Origin: an uncultured Collinsella sp.
Lineage (GTDB): Bacteria; Actinomycetota; Coriobacteriia; Coriobacteriales; Coriobacteriaceae
Assembly: GCA_900541745.1 (NCBI GenBank)
Contig: UQLA01000003.1
Location: 62,001 to 126,000 of the forward strand
Direction: 5' to 3'
Length of the DNA: 64,000 nt
Part shown: positions 16,366 to 27,370 of the stretch, piece after piece
Position numbering within the stretch: position 1 is the first letter of the stretch
How the letters are laid out: each line of letters begins with the position of its first letter
Program-made: the position numbers and the translations under genes
Notes under the pieces: generated by a model
The model's database searches: none
What the model was told of the DNA's origin: nothing
The model's input: only the letters and a program-made list of their open reading frames with translations

Positions 16366-16782
16366 CTATGCCTCGCGCTCGACCTCGCTCACACACTCAT
16401 TTTTGATGGTACCGACGAGTGCCTGCAGCGCATCGACCACATGCGGGCGAATGTCTCCGCCAATGAGCACGAGCATGATGTCGTCGCCCACGGTAAGCTC
16501 GCCACTCGCCAGCCACACGCGCACATAGCCGATACCCGGCATCGCGCGCGTTGCCTCGATAGCGGCCTGCACCTTTTCGGCATCGAAGCCAAACACCATG
16601 CCGCCCACCTTATGCCCAGGCGCCACACCATCTGTCTCGACCCCACGCACCTCGGCCTTGGGCGTCGCACGCACCACGCCGTTGTGTGTCAGGTACATCC
16701 CACAATCAGCCGCCGAAACATCGGCCTTGGCTTCGCGCAGCCAAGCATCAACCGAAGGCATCGATTTGCCGTTCTCAAGCAT
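16366..16782 (-). CDS. MoaE-like molybdopterin synthase catalytic-subunit family protein
   Basis: A 138-residue protein resembling the short MoaE-type family found in anaerobic Gram-positive bacteria. The signatures are GMYLTHNGVVR, GKVGG-like HKVGGMVFGFD and DDIMLVLIGGDIRPHVVDAL. Classical MoaE adds sulfur to precursor Z together with MoaD. No other molybdenum cofactor gene is in the window, so the assignment is by family only, and this branch may act differently. Two adjacent ATGs (16785, 16782) follow AGGAG; the second has better spacing. It is convergent with the CmpB-like gene and shares its terminator. Confidence 0.72.
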   Translation of the reverse strand: MLENGKSMPSVDAWLREAKADVSAADCGMYLTHNGVVRATPKAEVRGVETDGVAPGHKVGGMVFGFDAEKVQAAIEATRAMPGIGYVRVWLASGELTVGDDIMLVLIGGDIRPHVVDALQALVGTIKNECVSEVEREA

Positions 16783-16812
16783 CATTTCTCCTTTTTACCG
16801 TCGTAGAGTAGC

Positions 16813-16829
16813 TAATTTGGGACGGGGCT
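16813..16829. repeat. TTTGGGACGGGG repeat, copy 1
   Basis: TAATTTGGGACGGGGCT is identical over 17 bp to 41169-41185. It lies just beyond the sortase stop codon. Confidence 0.75.
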
Positions 16830-16839
16830 CCCGGATACT

Positions 16840-17838
16840 TTATTCCTCGACTGGCGTGAGCACCATGACTGCGCGCGTATTGCTAAATGACAGCGAACGG
16901 CAGGTCACAAGCGTTACGACCTTGGTTGCCGAAGCGGCACGATCGGTGGCGTCACTCGCCACGGCAGAAGCACCGTCGAGCATCTCGGACAGGTAATTCT
17001 TCAGTCCGTCGTCGCCTTCAAAGTTGGGCGTGCGCGCCTTGGCATACGTGTCCTCGACTACCTTGGTCGCCAGCGGGCGCAACTTATACGTCGCATCGCG
17101 CGTGATGTAGTACACGTATTCCATGCTGGCGAACGTCGCCTGATCGGTCGTATCCGAAATCACGTTAAACATCGAGCCGTCGTTCATGTGATGACCGTAA
17201 ATCGTGGTCTGCTGATCCACCATGCCCGGCGCGGTGTCGTCGCTATCCAAGAAGATGGCTCCCGAGGCATTGGCGGTACCGTCAAACAGCGTGTTGAGGT
17301 ACTTGGAGTTGTTGTTGGTCTGCACCACGGGGTAGTTGATGTTGGTGCCGGGTGCGTAAATCCAACCCACAACCTCGGGATTTGTCTGGGCAAGCGCATT
17401 GAAGTCGATAACCGGCACGCCGCTGTCGTCCTTGTCGCTCATATATTGCTTTTCGATTTTTTGATATGACTCGCTCGCCTGCTTGTAGCCAATCCGTGCG
17501 TTGATAAAGATGGCGGCCGCAGCAACGATCAGGCCAATGCCGATGATGATGAGCAGAATGGGAATGACGGAGCGGCGCTTTTTGCGCGGCGGCTCAGTAT
17601 AGCTCGATGGCGCGGCATGCGCCGAAGAGCGAGGTGACTTCTTGGCCGTGCTGTATGACGAAGGGCGATATGCAGTAGGTGCATCCTGACGACGATGCTT
17701 CGCCGGCGTCACGGGACGCGGCGCGCGTAGCTGCTGAGGAGAGGATATCCGACCCTGCTGCGGCACGCGGGCTGCTCCCGACTTGGCTGGATCGGGAATC
17801 CGAGAAGCCGAAAAACGCTTTCCCTGATAGTCGGACAT
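16840..17838 (-). CDS. Class B sortase
   Basis: A membrane-anchored transpeptidase of 332 residues. The cytoplasmic N-terminus (1-90) is long, basic and Pro/Ser-rich. One membrane segment follows at 91-113, then an extracellular sortase B domain. Catalytic residues fit: H217 in YGHHMNDGSMF, C313 in VTLVTC, R322 in SNTRAVMV. Other family landmarks are VVGWIYAPGTNINYPVVQ and GAIFLDSDD. Sortase B enzymes attach specific surface or pilus proteins to peptidoglycan or each other. No protein with a sorting signal is encoded nearby, so the substrate is elsewhere. The 90-residue disordered tail is longer than in typical SrtB. The start ATG follows AGGAGAGCC. Confidence 0.92.
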   Translation of the reverse strand: MSDYQGKRFSASRIPDPAKSGAARVPQQGRISSPQQLRAPRPVTPAKHRRQDAPTAYRPSSYSTAKKSPRSSAHAAPSSYTEPPRKKRRSVIPILLIIIGIGLIVAAAAIFINARIGYKQASESYQKIEKQYMSDKDDSGVPVIDFNALAQTNPEVVGWIYAPGTNINYPVVQTNNNSKYLNTLFDGTANASGAIFLDSDDTAPGMVDQQTTIYGHHMNDGSMFNVISDTTDQATFASMEYVYYITRDATYKLRPLATKVVEDTYAKARTPNFEGDDGLKNYLSEMLDGASAVASDATDRAASATKVVTLVTCRSLSFSNTRAVMVLTPVEE

Positions 17839-17874
17839 GGCTCTCCTTATGCTACAAATGGACTGGCAGAGCGC

Positions 17875-18339
17875 TTAGGCGTCAGCCATCTCCTGCTTCA
17901 TCTTCTCGATAACCTTGCGGTACTCGGGGTCGCATGCGCCCAGAATCTGCGTGGCGTAAATGGCAGCGTTCTTGGCACCGTTGATGGCCACACAGGCAAC
18001 GGGCACGCCCGAAGGCATCTGCACCATCGACAGCAGCGAGTCCATACCACCCAGATCGCTCGTCTTCATAGGCACGCCGATGACCGGCAGCGGCGTAAAC
18101 GCAGCCACGACACCGCCCAGGTGAGCAGCCTTGCCGGCGGCAGCGATAATTACCTTGATGCCGCGGTCGGCAGCAGTCGAGGCCCACTCATGGACCTTCG
18201 CCGGCGTGCGGTGCGCGCTTGCAATCACGAGCTCATAGGGCACGCCCAGTGCCTCGAGCTCGACGGTGCAACCTTCCATAACGCCCAGATCGGACTTGGA
18301 GCCCATGATGATCCCGACAACCGGCTTCTGATCTGCCAT
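17875..18339 (-). CDS. purE: N5-carboxyaminoimidazole ribonucleotide mutase
   Basis: Moves the carboxyl group of N5-CAIR to give CAIR in purine synthesis (class I PurE). It has 154 residues. It shows GIIMGSKSDLGVM, the active-site SAHRTP, IIAAAGKAAHLGGVVA and PLPVIGVPMKTSDLGGMDSL. The ATG at 18339 follows AGGAGG with 9 bases between; a TTG two codons upstream is too near the ribosome-binding site. No purK is adjacent. A -10-like TATACT is visible on the minus strand at 18403-18408, but no -35 is convincing because that position falls in the foot of hairpin H2. Confidence 0.95.
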   Translation of the reverse strand: MADQKPVVGIIMGSKSDLGVMEGCTVELEALGVPYELVIASAHRTPAKVHEWASTAADRGIKVIIAAAGKAAHLGGVVAAFTPLPVIGVPMKTSDLGGMDSLLSMVQMPSGVPVACVAINGAKNAAIYATQILGACDPEYRKVIEKMKQEMADA

Positions 18340-18425
18340 AAACAAAGACCTCCTGTTGAGAGCGGTGACGCAGCGAATCCGCGACCCTTAACTACTGAGA
18401 GTAGTATAGCTGCTCCCGTCCCTGC

Positions 18426-18530
18426 GGTCCCCGGGTGCCCCGCGTCGGGCTGGGTTTTTATCTTCGCTCCCCTTGCTTCGCAAAGTCGCTCAGACAATAA
18501 ACCCAGCCCGCCGCGGGGCACCCGGGGACC
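18426..18530. repeat. Long intergenic hairpin H2
   Basis: Arms 18426-18461 and 18497-18530 pair with one mismatch and a small bulge (GGTCCCCGGGTGCCCCGCG with its complement, then CGGGCTGGGTTT). The interior 18462-18496, read on the minus strand, contains CTGAGCGACTTTGC and GGAGCGAA. The same blocks are found in the interior of H3. Confidence 0.85.
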
Positions 18531-18571
18531 TACCGGGAATTGCCATGACATACGTTGGCTGAAATATTAAC

Positions 18572-18607
18572 GTGGGATCCGCCGTTCGAACGAACGGCGG
18601 ATCCCAC
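18572..18607. terminator. Perfect 17-bp stem hairpin, terminator-like
   Basis: GTGGGATCCGCCGTTCG (18572-18588) pairs with CGAACGGCGGATCCCAC (18591-18607) with a 2-base gap; ACTCACTTTTTA follows on the plus strand. No plus-strand gene precedes it, so its target transcript is unclear. Confidence 0.6.
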
Positions 18608-18680
18608 ACTCACTTTTTATTCAGCCCTAGTCATCGCGCAAAGCCCCTTTGGCAGCACACGGTGCAACCGAGTCACCGCA

Positions 18681-18771
18681 GGCCGGGGCGGGAGGGGCCG
18701 AGTTTCCTCCTGAGCGACTCTGCTTGCAGCCGGAGCGAAAGGGGGAAATCTCGGCCCCTCCCGCCCCGGCC
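18681..18771. repeat. Long intergenic hairpin H3 at the end of carB
   Basis: A 22-bp perfect stem (18681-18702 with 18750-18771; starts GGCCGGGGCGGGAGG), continued by an inner TTTCC/GGAAA pair. Weaker outer pairing reaches the carB stop codon at 18784. The interior contains CTGAGCGACTCTGC and GGAGCGAA, as in H2. No T-run is present. Confidence 0.85.
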
Positions 18772-18783
18772 GGACAGGTCACA

Positions 18784-22098
<3,315 letters not shown>

Positions 22099-22099
22099 G

Positions 22100-23545
22100 T
22101 TAGTTCTCCTCGGTCTCGGTCGCGGCGTTCTCGGACTCAGCAAAGTTCCAGCCGGCAAGGCGGTCCTTCGCGGTGTCGATGTCCAGGTAGTTCTCCTCGC
22201 CGTCCATGAGTCGCGTAAAGGCGGTAAAGAGATAGTGGGCATCGGTGGGGCCGGGCGAGGCCTCGGGGTGGTACTGGACCGAGAAGCACGGGGCGTCAAG
22301 CAGCTGGATGCCCTCGGCGGTGCCGTCGTTGAGGTTCACGTGCGTCAGGCGAATGCGGCCGAAGCGCTCGTTCATCACGACTGGCGCGATGCCGCGACGC
22401 ACCCAGGCGCGCAGGTCGCCATCGGCCGCATGCTCGGTCTCGCCGCCGGAAAGCTCCGGGATCAGTTTGCCCAGACTGGGGAACAGCAGGCCAAAGCCGT
22501 GGTTTTGCGCGGTGATCTCCACGCGACGGCTCACCAGGTTCATAACCGGCTGGTTACCGCCACGGTGACCGAATTTAAGCTTTTCCATTTGGGCGCCGCA
22601 CGCCAAGCTGATCATCTGGTGACCAAGGCAAATGCCAAAGACCGGCACCTTGCCGATCAGCTGCTGCACCTGTTCGTAGGTCTCCACCACAGCATCGGGG
22701 TCGCCGGGGCCGTTGGAAAAAAAGACGCCGTCGGGATTCATGTCGAGGACCTGCTGGGCGGGCGTATCCCACGGCACGACAGTAAGGTCACAGCCGGCGC
22801 GGACGAGGCCCTCCAGAATGCCGCGCTTCACGCCGCAGTCGTAGGCGACCACGTTGTGGCAGGCAGGAGCGGCAGGGGCAAGCGCAAAGTCATGCGTAGC
22901 GGGCAGGTCGACAGCTGCAAACTCATGAGGCTCGGGGCAACTCACGGTCTTGACCAGATTCTCGCCCACCAGTGTCGGCGCTGCGGCAAGACGCTCGGCA
23001 AGCTCGGCGACGTCGAAGATCTCCGTCGAGATAATGCCCATCTTGGAGCCGTTGTCGCGCAGGTGGCGCACCAGGGCGCGGGTATCGACGCCCTCGATAG
23101 CGACGATGCCGTGGGCACGCAGGTACTCCGGCACGCTGACGGCCGAGCGCCAGTTGGAAGGCGTGGCGCACATGTCGCGGACGATCATGCCGCGCATGGC
23201 GGGAGCACTCGCGGGACGAGCGGCATCGCCGGGGAAGGCCGACTGGACGTCGGTCTCATCGATGCCGTAGTTGCCGATCTGCGGATAGGTCATGGTTACG
23301 ATTTGGCCGGCATAGCTCGGGTCGGTCATGACCTCAAAGTAGCCCTCAAGCGAGGTGTTGAAGCAGACCTCGCCGGTCGCGGTACCTTCGGCACCGCATG
23401 CACGGCCATAAAAAATGGTCCCATCCTCAAGGTACAGGATGCAGGGACCGCAGGTGCCCTTGCTGGTTTTGGCCAGCATGCGCTGGCAAAGCTCGCTGGG
23501 CGCGAAGGTGCGGGCAGAAGTGCCCGCAGTATGGTTATTCGCCAT
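22100..23545 (-). CDS. carA: Carbamoyl-phosphate synthase small subunit
   Basis: Glutamine amidotransferase subunit that feeds ammonia to CarB. The class I GATase site is clear: VFGICLGHQMISLA holds the nucleophilic cysteine and the histidine lies in VQYHPEASPGPTD. The N-terminal domain includes LEDGTIFYGRACG, VCFNTSLEGYFEVMTDPSYAGQIV and AIEGVDTRALVRHLR. At 481 residues it is about 100 longer than usual. The excess is a roughly 37-residue N-terminal extension, an insertion around EHAADGDLRAWVRRG and an acidic C-terminal tail. The ATG follows GGAGAATT at good spacing, so the N-terminal extension seems genuine. Upstream lie two small hairpins that may regulate the operon. Confidence 0.96.
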   Translation of the reverse strand: MANNHTAGTSARTFAPSELCQRMLAKTSKGTCGPCILYLEDGTIFYGRACGAEGTATGEVCFNTSLEGYFEVMTDPSYAGQIVTMTYPQIGNYGIDETDVQSAFPGDAARPASAPAMRGMIVRDMCATPSNWRSAVSVPEYLRAHGIVAIEGVDTRALVRHLRDNGSKMGIISTEIFDVAELAERLAAAPTLVGENLVKTVSCPEPHEFAAVDLPATHDFALAPAAPACHNVVAYDCGVKRGILEGLVRAGCDLTVVPWDTPAQQVLDMNPDGVFFSNGPGDPDAVVETYEQVQQLIGKVPVFGICLGHQMISLACGAQMEKLKFGHRGGNQPVMNLVSRRVEITAQNHGFGLLFPSLGKLIPELSGGETEHAADGDLRAWVRRGIAPVVMNERFGRIRLTHVNLNDGTAEGIQLLDAPCFSVQYHPEASPGPTDAHYLFTAFTRLMDGEENYLDIDTAKDRLAGWNFAESENAATETEEN

Positions 23546-23556
23546 AATTCTCCTTC

Positions 23557-23617
23557 CCGGTCTCTCCGGACCGGCTTAAAGGTTGGTAGTTAGGCCTTGC
23601 GGTATTTTAACCGCAAG
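23557..23617 (-). promoter_or_regulatory. carAB leader hairpins
   Basis: CCGGTC/GACCGG (23557-23574) sits directly before the carA ribosome-binding site. CTTGCGGT/ACCGCAAG (23596-23617) is an 8-bp perfect inverted repeat upstream of it. Either could be an operator or an RNA hairpin; I see no recognisable PyrR-binding sequence. Confidence 0.35.
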
Positions 23618-23684
23618 TATGCGCCATGGCGTTAATTTCATCGAAATGTTTACGAAATGATAATTATGACTTTCTATGCATAAT

Positions 23685-23782
23685 GATTTTCTGGGACCGG
23701 GAAATATCATTCTGAACGCGGGGCTTTGTCGTCAACTGCATACATGACAAAATGAGTTTTTAATCCCCGTCCCAGAAAAATC
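23685..23782. repeat. Inverted pair of TGGGACGGG-type repeats
   Basis: GATTTTCTGGGACCGGG (from 23685) faces CCCCGTCCCAGAAAAATC (to 23782), a near-perfect inverted pair about 60 bp apart. It is related to the TTTGGGACGGGG family. Confidence 0.65.
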
Positions 23783-23816
23783 ATCCCGCGCGGGCACTTG
23801 GCTCACGCGGGATGAT
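23776..23816 (-). terminator. Intrinsic terminator of the anchored hypothetical gene
   Basis: On the minus strand ATCATCCCGCG and CGCGGGATGAT pair and are followed by TTTTTC. It directly follows the stop at 23823. Confidence 0.85.
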
Positions 23817-23822
23817 GGCGTC

Positions 23823-24782
23823 TTATTTATCCTGCTCCAGCAGATCGGACGGTGTGCGGTCGGGCCTGCCACCGCGGAAGATCTCGCGACCGTGCAGGCG
23901 ATGCTCCAAGTCGCGCTCGGCCTTTTCTTCCGTGATCTTGGTCTGGCTTACCGCCGGGTCCTCAATCAGTGACGATACCGAGTTCACCTGCTTTTGGATG
24001 CGCTCGGCAATCGTGTCATCCATGCTCACGATACGCATCTTCCAGTCGATACTCGTGGCATTTGACGAGCTCTTGGTCCACACAAACGTCAAAATGGCGC
24101 TCTGATGACCCCGCGCGGGGAACATGCCAAAGAAGGAATCATGCTGGATATTGCTGTCCTCGTCGATATAGGCGTGCACGTTGTACACCACGCGGTCGAT
24201 CTTATCGTTGAGCAACGCGTTGGTCGCAAGCGCCGCAGCCTGAATCTGCCCGTTGGACAGCAGCTCGAGCTCGTTGGCAGACGACGTGTCCAACACCGTC
24301 ACCTCTACCGTACCCGTGCGCTCGTCCGCCTCGTCGACGCTAAAGTCGAGCGGGAACTGCGTAAAGCCGTTGCCCCACTCAAGGCCGCCCTTGAGCGCGG
24401 TCGAAACGGTATCGACCGAAACGCTCTCGGACAGATTGGCGGTATTCAGACGGCGCATCACACCGTAGCCAATCTGCATGCCCACGATCAGCACCAAGAT
24501 GCCGATAACCACGACCATGGCAGTCTTCGTAATGGTATGGCTCACCTGCGAGCCCGAAGGATCGTCCTCGGACAGCGGGTCGATATGTTTTGCCTGGCTC
24601 GCGCGATCCTCACTGCGCAGCCGCGCCAGCGTCGCCTTGTCACCGCGCTTGACGGCAGCCTCTTTCTCGCGCATGCGCTCGGTACGCTTTTTGGCGAGCG
24701 TAGGATCCAAGACGCCGGATGCATCGATTTCGGAGAATAACTCCGTCACTTCTTCCGGAGTCAAAGGGTTCTTGTCAGCCAT
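23823..24782 (-). CDS. Single-pass membrane protein of unknown function
   Basis: A 319-residue protein I do not recognise. A charged, helical cytoplasmic segment (1-80, Glu/Lys/Arg-rich) precedes one hydrophobic helix at about 86-108 (TKTAMVVVIGILVLIVGMQ). An extracytoplasmic region of about 160 residues follows, with mixed beta-like composition (NGFTQFPLDFSVDEADERTG, RVVYNVHAYIDEDSNIQ). The tail is charged and contains REIFRGGRPDRTPSD. No catalytic motif is visible. It ends at its own terminator and lies 19 bp downstream of the ABC exporter gene, so the two are probably co-transcribed and may work together. The ATG at 24782 is preceded by GACAGGAAG. Confidence 0.7.
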   Translation of the reverse strand: MADKNPLTPEEVTELFSEIDASGVLDPTLAKKRTERMREKEAAVKRGDKATLARLRSEDRASQAKHIDPLSEDDPSGSQVSHTITKTAMVVVIGILVLIVGMQIGYGVMRRLNTANLSESVSVDTVSTALKGGLEWGNGFTQFPLDFSVDEADERTGTVEVTVLDTSSANELELLSNGQIQAAALATNALLNDKIDRVVYNVHAYIDEDSNIQHDSFFGMFPARGHQSAILTFVWTKSSSNATSIDWKMRIVSMDDTIAERIQKQVNSVSSLIEDPAVSQTKITEEKAERDLEHRLHGREIFRGGRPDRTPSDLLEQDK

Positions 24783-24801
24783 AAACTTCCTGTCGTATCA
24801 A

Positions 24802-26571
24802 TCAGTCGAGCTCGTGCGCACGCGCACCTTCGAACTGCATTCGATAGTAACGGGCATAGGTGCCGCCACGGGCGAGAAGCTGCTCGTGCGTACCACGTTC
24901 CACAACGCGACCATGCTCGACGGTCGCAATCTCGTCAGCATGTTTAATGGTCGAGAGACGGTGGGCGATGATAATCGTGGTGCGGCCGCGTGCCAGCTCT
25001 TCGAGCGACTCCTGCACCGCCTCCTCGCTCTCGTTATCCAAGGCGCTTGTCGCCTCGTCCAAGATCAAGATCTTGGGGTTCTTGAGAAACACGCGCGCAA
25101 TGGCTACGCGCTGCTTCTGGCCGCCCGAAAGACGGCTGCCACGCTCGCCCACGACCGTGTCGTAGCCCTGCGGCAGCGACTCAATGAAGGCATCGATATT
25201 GGCGCGGCGGGCGGCCTCGGCAACTTCTTCTGCCGTGGCGCCTGGCTTGCCGTAGGCGATGTTCTCGCCAATCGTACCGTCAAACAGATAGACATCCTGC
25301 TGCACCAGGCCAATGGCGCGGCGCAGACTCTGTTGCGTCACGTCGCGCACGTCCTGGCCGTCGATGCTGATGGATCCGTCGGCCACGTCGTAAAAGCGCG
25401 GCAGTAGCGAACACGTTGTGGACTTGCCACCGCCCGAGGGGCCAACCAGGGCAATGGTCTGTCCGGGCTTGATGGACAGATTCATATGGTCGATCACGGG
25501 ACGAGCCTCTTCGCCGCCGCCCAGCTCAACATCCTCATAGCTAAAGCACACGTCGCGATATTCAACCGCGCCAGCCGTCACCTGCAGGTCCGCAGCATCC
25601 GGCTTGTCCTGGATATCGGGGGCAGTCGAGAGCACCTCGTCCATACGCTTAAAGCCGGCGATGGCCTTCTGATACGTTTCGGCCGAATTGACGAGCGTCT
25701 CAAGCGGCGTGCAGAACAGCGAAATGTAAAGCGCGAAGGTTGCCATATCGACCGCCTGCAGCTGCCCCTGGGCGACCAGCCAACCACCCAGCAGCACCAC
25801 GATCACGTACAGCACGCCCGAGAGCAGGCCATACGTCGCAGTGTAGATGCCCATGGCGTGATACATATTCTCTTTGGACGAAAGATAGCGGTCGTTGGAG
25901 GCGCGGAACTTGGAGCGTTCAGCCTCCTCGTTCGCAAAACTCTTGACCACGCGCATGCCGGCCAGCGAATCCTGCAGCTGAGCATTAATACCGCTGATCT
26001 TTTTGCGGTTGTCGCTAAAGACCTCGCGCATGCGCATGTTCTGCCAAAACATGATGACCGCAAACACCGCCGTCGCCACGGCCATGGCAAGCGCCAGCAC
26101 CGGAGCGATGGTAAAGAGGATCACAAACGAGCCGATAATCTCGATACCGCAGATGATTATCCACTCGGGCACGTGGTGTGCCGCCTCGCAGATATCGAAC
26201 AGGTCGTTGACCACGCGGCTCATCATGTCACCCGAGCTGTTGCGATCGAAGTACGCAAAGCTAAAGCGCTCGTACTGATCGAACAGGTCCTCGCGCATCT
26301 TGGACTCCATACGCGCGCCCATCACGTGGCCCCAGTAACTCACAAAGTAGCGACAGGCGCAACGGATGGCATACATCAGTACCAAGCCGACCGCAATCAT
26401 ACCGAGCGCCTGCATAATAGCAGCCTGACCCTGGGTAAAGAGCCCGCCGGTCAGATTGCGCAGAATAATGGGAAACGCCAAGTCAATGGCGGCGAGCACC
26501 AGGGCGCAAACAGTATCGGCAACAAAAAGCCCCATCTGGGGCTCGTAGTAAGAAAGAAACCTCTTCAGCAT
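24802..26571 (-). CDS. ABC exporter half-transporter (membrane domain fused to ATPase)
   Basis: A 589-residue MsbA/LmrA-type protein. Six membrane helices lie in residues 1-310. The nucleotide-binding domain (about 345-580) has Walker A VGPSGGGKSTTCSLL, Q-loop GLVQQDVYLFDGTIGEN, signature RLSGGQKQRVAIARV, Walker B ILILDEATSALD and switch region IIAHRLSTI. It would act as a homodimer or with another half-transporter to export a lipid, drug or peptide; the substrate is not evident. The ATG at 26571 follows GAGGATCAC. The anchored hypothetical protein encoded 19 bp downstream is a possible partner. Confidence 0.93.
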   Translation of the reverse strand: MLKRFLSYYEPQMGLFVADTVCALVLAAIDLAFPIILRNLTGGLFTQGQAAIMQALGMIAVGLVLMYAIRCACRYFVSYWGHVMGARMESKMREDLFDQYERFSFAYFDRNSSGDMMSRVVNDLFDICEAAHHVPEWIIICGIEIIGSFVILFTIAPVLALAMAVATAVFAVIMFWQNMRMREVFSDNRKKISGINAQLQDSLAGMRVVKSFANEEAERSKFRASNDRYLSSKENMYHAMGIYTATYGLLSGVLYVIVVLLGGWLVAQGQLQAVDMATFALYISLFCTPLETLVNSAETYQKAIAGFKRMDEVLSTAPDIQDKPDAADLQVTAGAVEYRDVCFSYEDVELGGGEEARPVIDHMNLSIKPGQTIALVGPSGGGKSTTCSLLPRFYDVADGSISIDGQDVRDVTQQSLRRAIGLVQQDVYLFDGTIGENIAYGKPGATAEEVAEAARRANIDAFIESLPQGYDTVVGERGSRLSGGQKQRVAIARVFLKNPKILILDEATSALDNESEEAVQESLEELARGRTTIIIAHRLSTIKHADEIATVEHGRVVERGTHEQLLARGGTYARYYRMQFEGARAHELD

Positions 26572-26602
26572 GTGATCCTCAAAGAAATATCAGCAACGTA
26601 AG

Positions 26603-26641
26603 GCCCTGGGACAAAGCAATCAGTACTACTTGTCCCAGGGC
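26603..26641. terminator. Hairpin with CCTGGGACAA arms
   Basis: GCCCTGGGACAA (26603-26614) pairs perfectly with TTGTCCCAGGGC (26630-26641) around a 15-base loop. No good T-run follows on either strand. It may be a terminator for the Nudix gene or another GGGAC-family repeat. Confidence 0.55.
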
Positions 26642-26653
26642 TATCCCCACTCG

Positions 26654-27349
26654 TTAAAGATCGGCTCCGCCCAAGCGGTGCGCGATGCTATCGCAGGCCA
26701 AGGCGCCCACGACGGTCTTGGCATCTTCGATCTTACCGTCGAGCACGGCGTCGATCAGCTCGTGCAGCGGCACCAGATCCACGTTGACGAACTCGTCATC
26801 ATCGGGGTTGGGTGCGTCGAACTCGAGCTTGGTGGCCAGGTAGATGTGAATGATCTCGTCACAGAAGCCGCAGGACGTGACGATCGACGTCAAAAAGCGA
26901 ATGCGACCGGCCCTAAAGCCCGTCTCCTCATGCAGCTCGCGCTTGGCGCAATCGAGCGGGTCCTCGCCTGGATCGAGCTTGCCGGCGGGAATCTCGACCG
27001 TCACGCGGTCGATGGCGGTGCGGTACTGACGCACCAGTACGATCTTGCCGCTCTCGGTCAGTGCCACAACGGCCGCCGCACCCGGATGGCGAACGATATC
27101 GCGGGCGCTACGGCGACCGTTGGGCAGTTCAACCTCAAGACGGTGGACGTCGAGGATCTTGCCCTTCCAGGCGCACTCCTCCGAAAGAATCTTCTCGTGC
27201 AGCTCGGCATCGTGCGGGTCGTCGTCGCCCAGCACCAGCGCCGGCTCGTCAGCGACCTCGCCACCAGGCTCGCCCTCGGCGTGCCCATACATGCGGCTGT
27301 CCTCTTCGACGATTTGCGCATCCACGAGCTCTTCGTTCTTCTCGTCCAT
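26654..27349 (-). CDS. Nudix hydrolase (ADP-ribose pyrophosphatase type)
   Basis: A 231-residue protein with a complete Nudix box, AGKLDPGEDPLDCAKREL followed by HEETGF, matching G-x5-E-x7-REU-x-EE-x-GU. Preceding VTVEIPAGK and VVALTESGKIVLVRQYR are typical of ADP-sugar pyrophosphatases (NudF-like), which hydrolyse ADP-ribose with Mg2+. The N-terminal 60 residues are acidic and not conserved in the family. Two ATGs (27358, 27349) are possible; the second is better spaced from GAGAGG. It begins about 20 bp after the purD stop, so it probably shares that transcript and may have a housekeeping role. Confidence 0.9.
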   Translation of the reverse strand: MDEKNEELVDAQIVEEDSRMYGHAEGEPGGEVADEPALVLGDDDPHDAELHEKILSEECAWKGKILDVHRLEVELPNGRRSARDIVRHPGAAAVVALTESGKIVLVRQYRTAIDRVTVEIPAGKLDPGEDPLDCAKRELHEETGFRAGRIRFLTSIVTSCGFCDEIIHIYLATKLEFDAPNPDDDEFVNVDLVPLHELIDAVLDGKIEDAKTVVGALACDSIAHRLGGADL

Positions 27350-27370
27350 CCGTCTCATCCCTCTCGGACT

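Noticed and set aside
18340..18783. Purine riboswitch or other known RNA upstream of purE
   Set aside because: The space is occupied by palindromic hairpins; no purine-riboswitch core or other known RNA sequence could be recognised.
22099..22299. Upstream extension of carB overlapping carA
   Set aside because: Ser/Thr/Pro/Arg-rich shadow sequence within carA; the ATG at 22098 with GAGGAGAA is clear.
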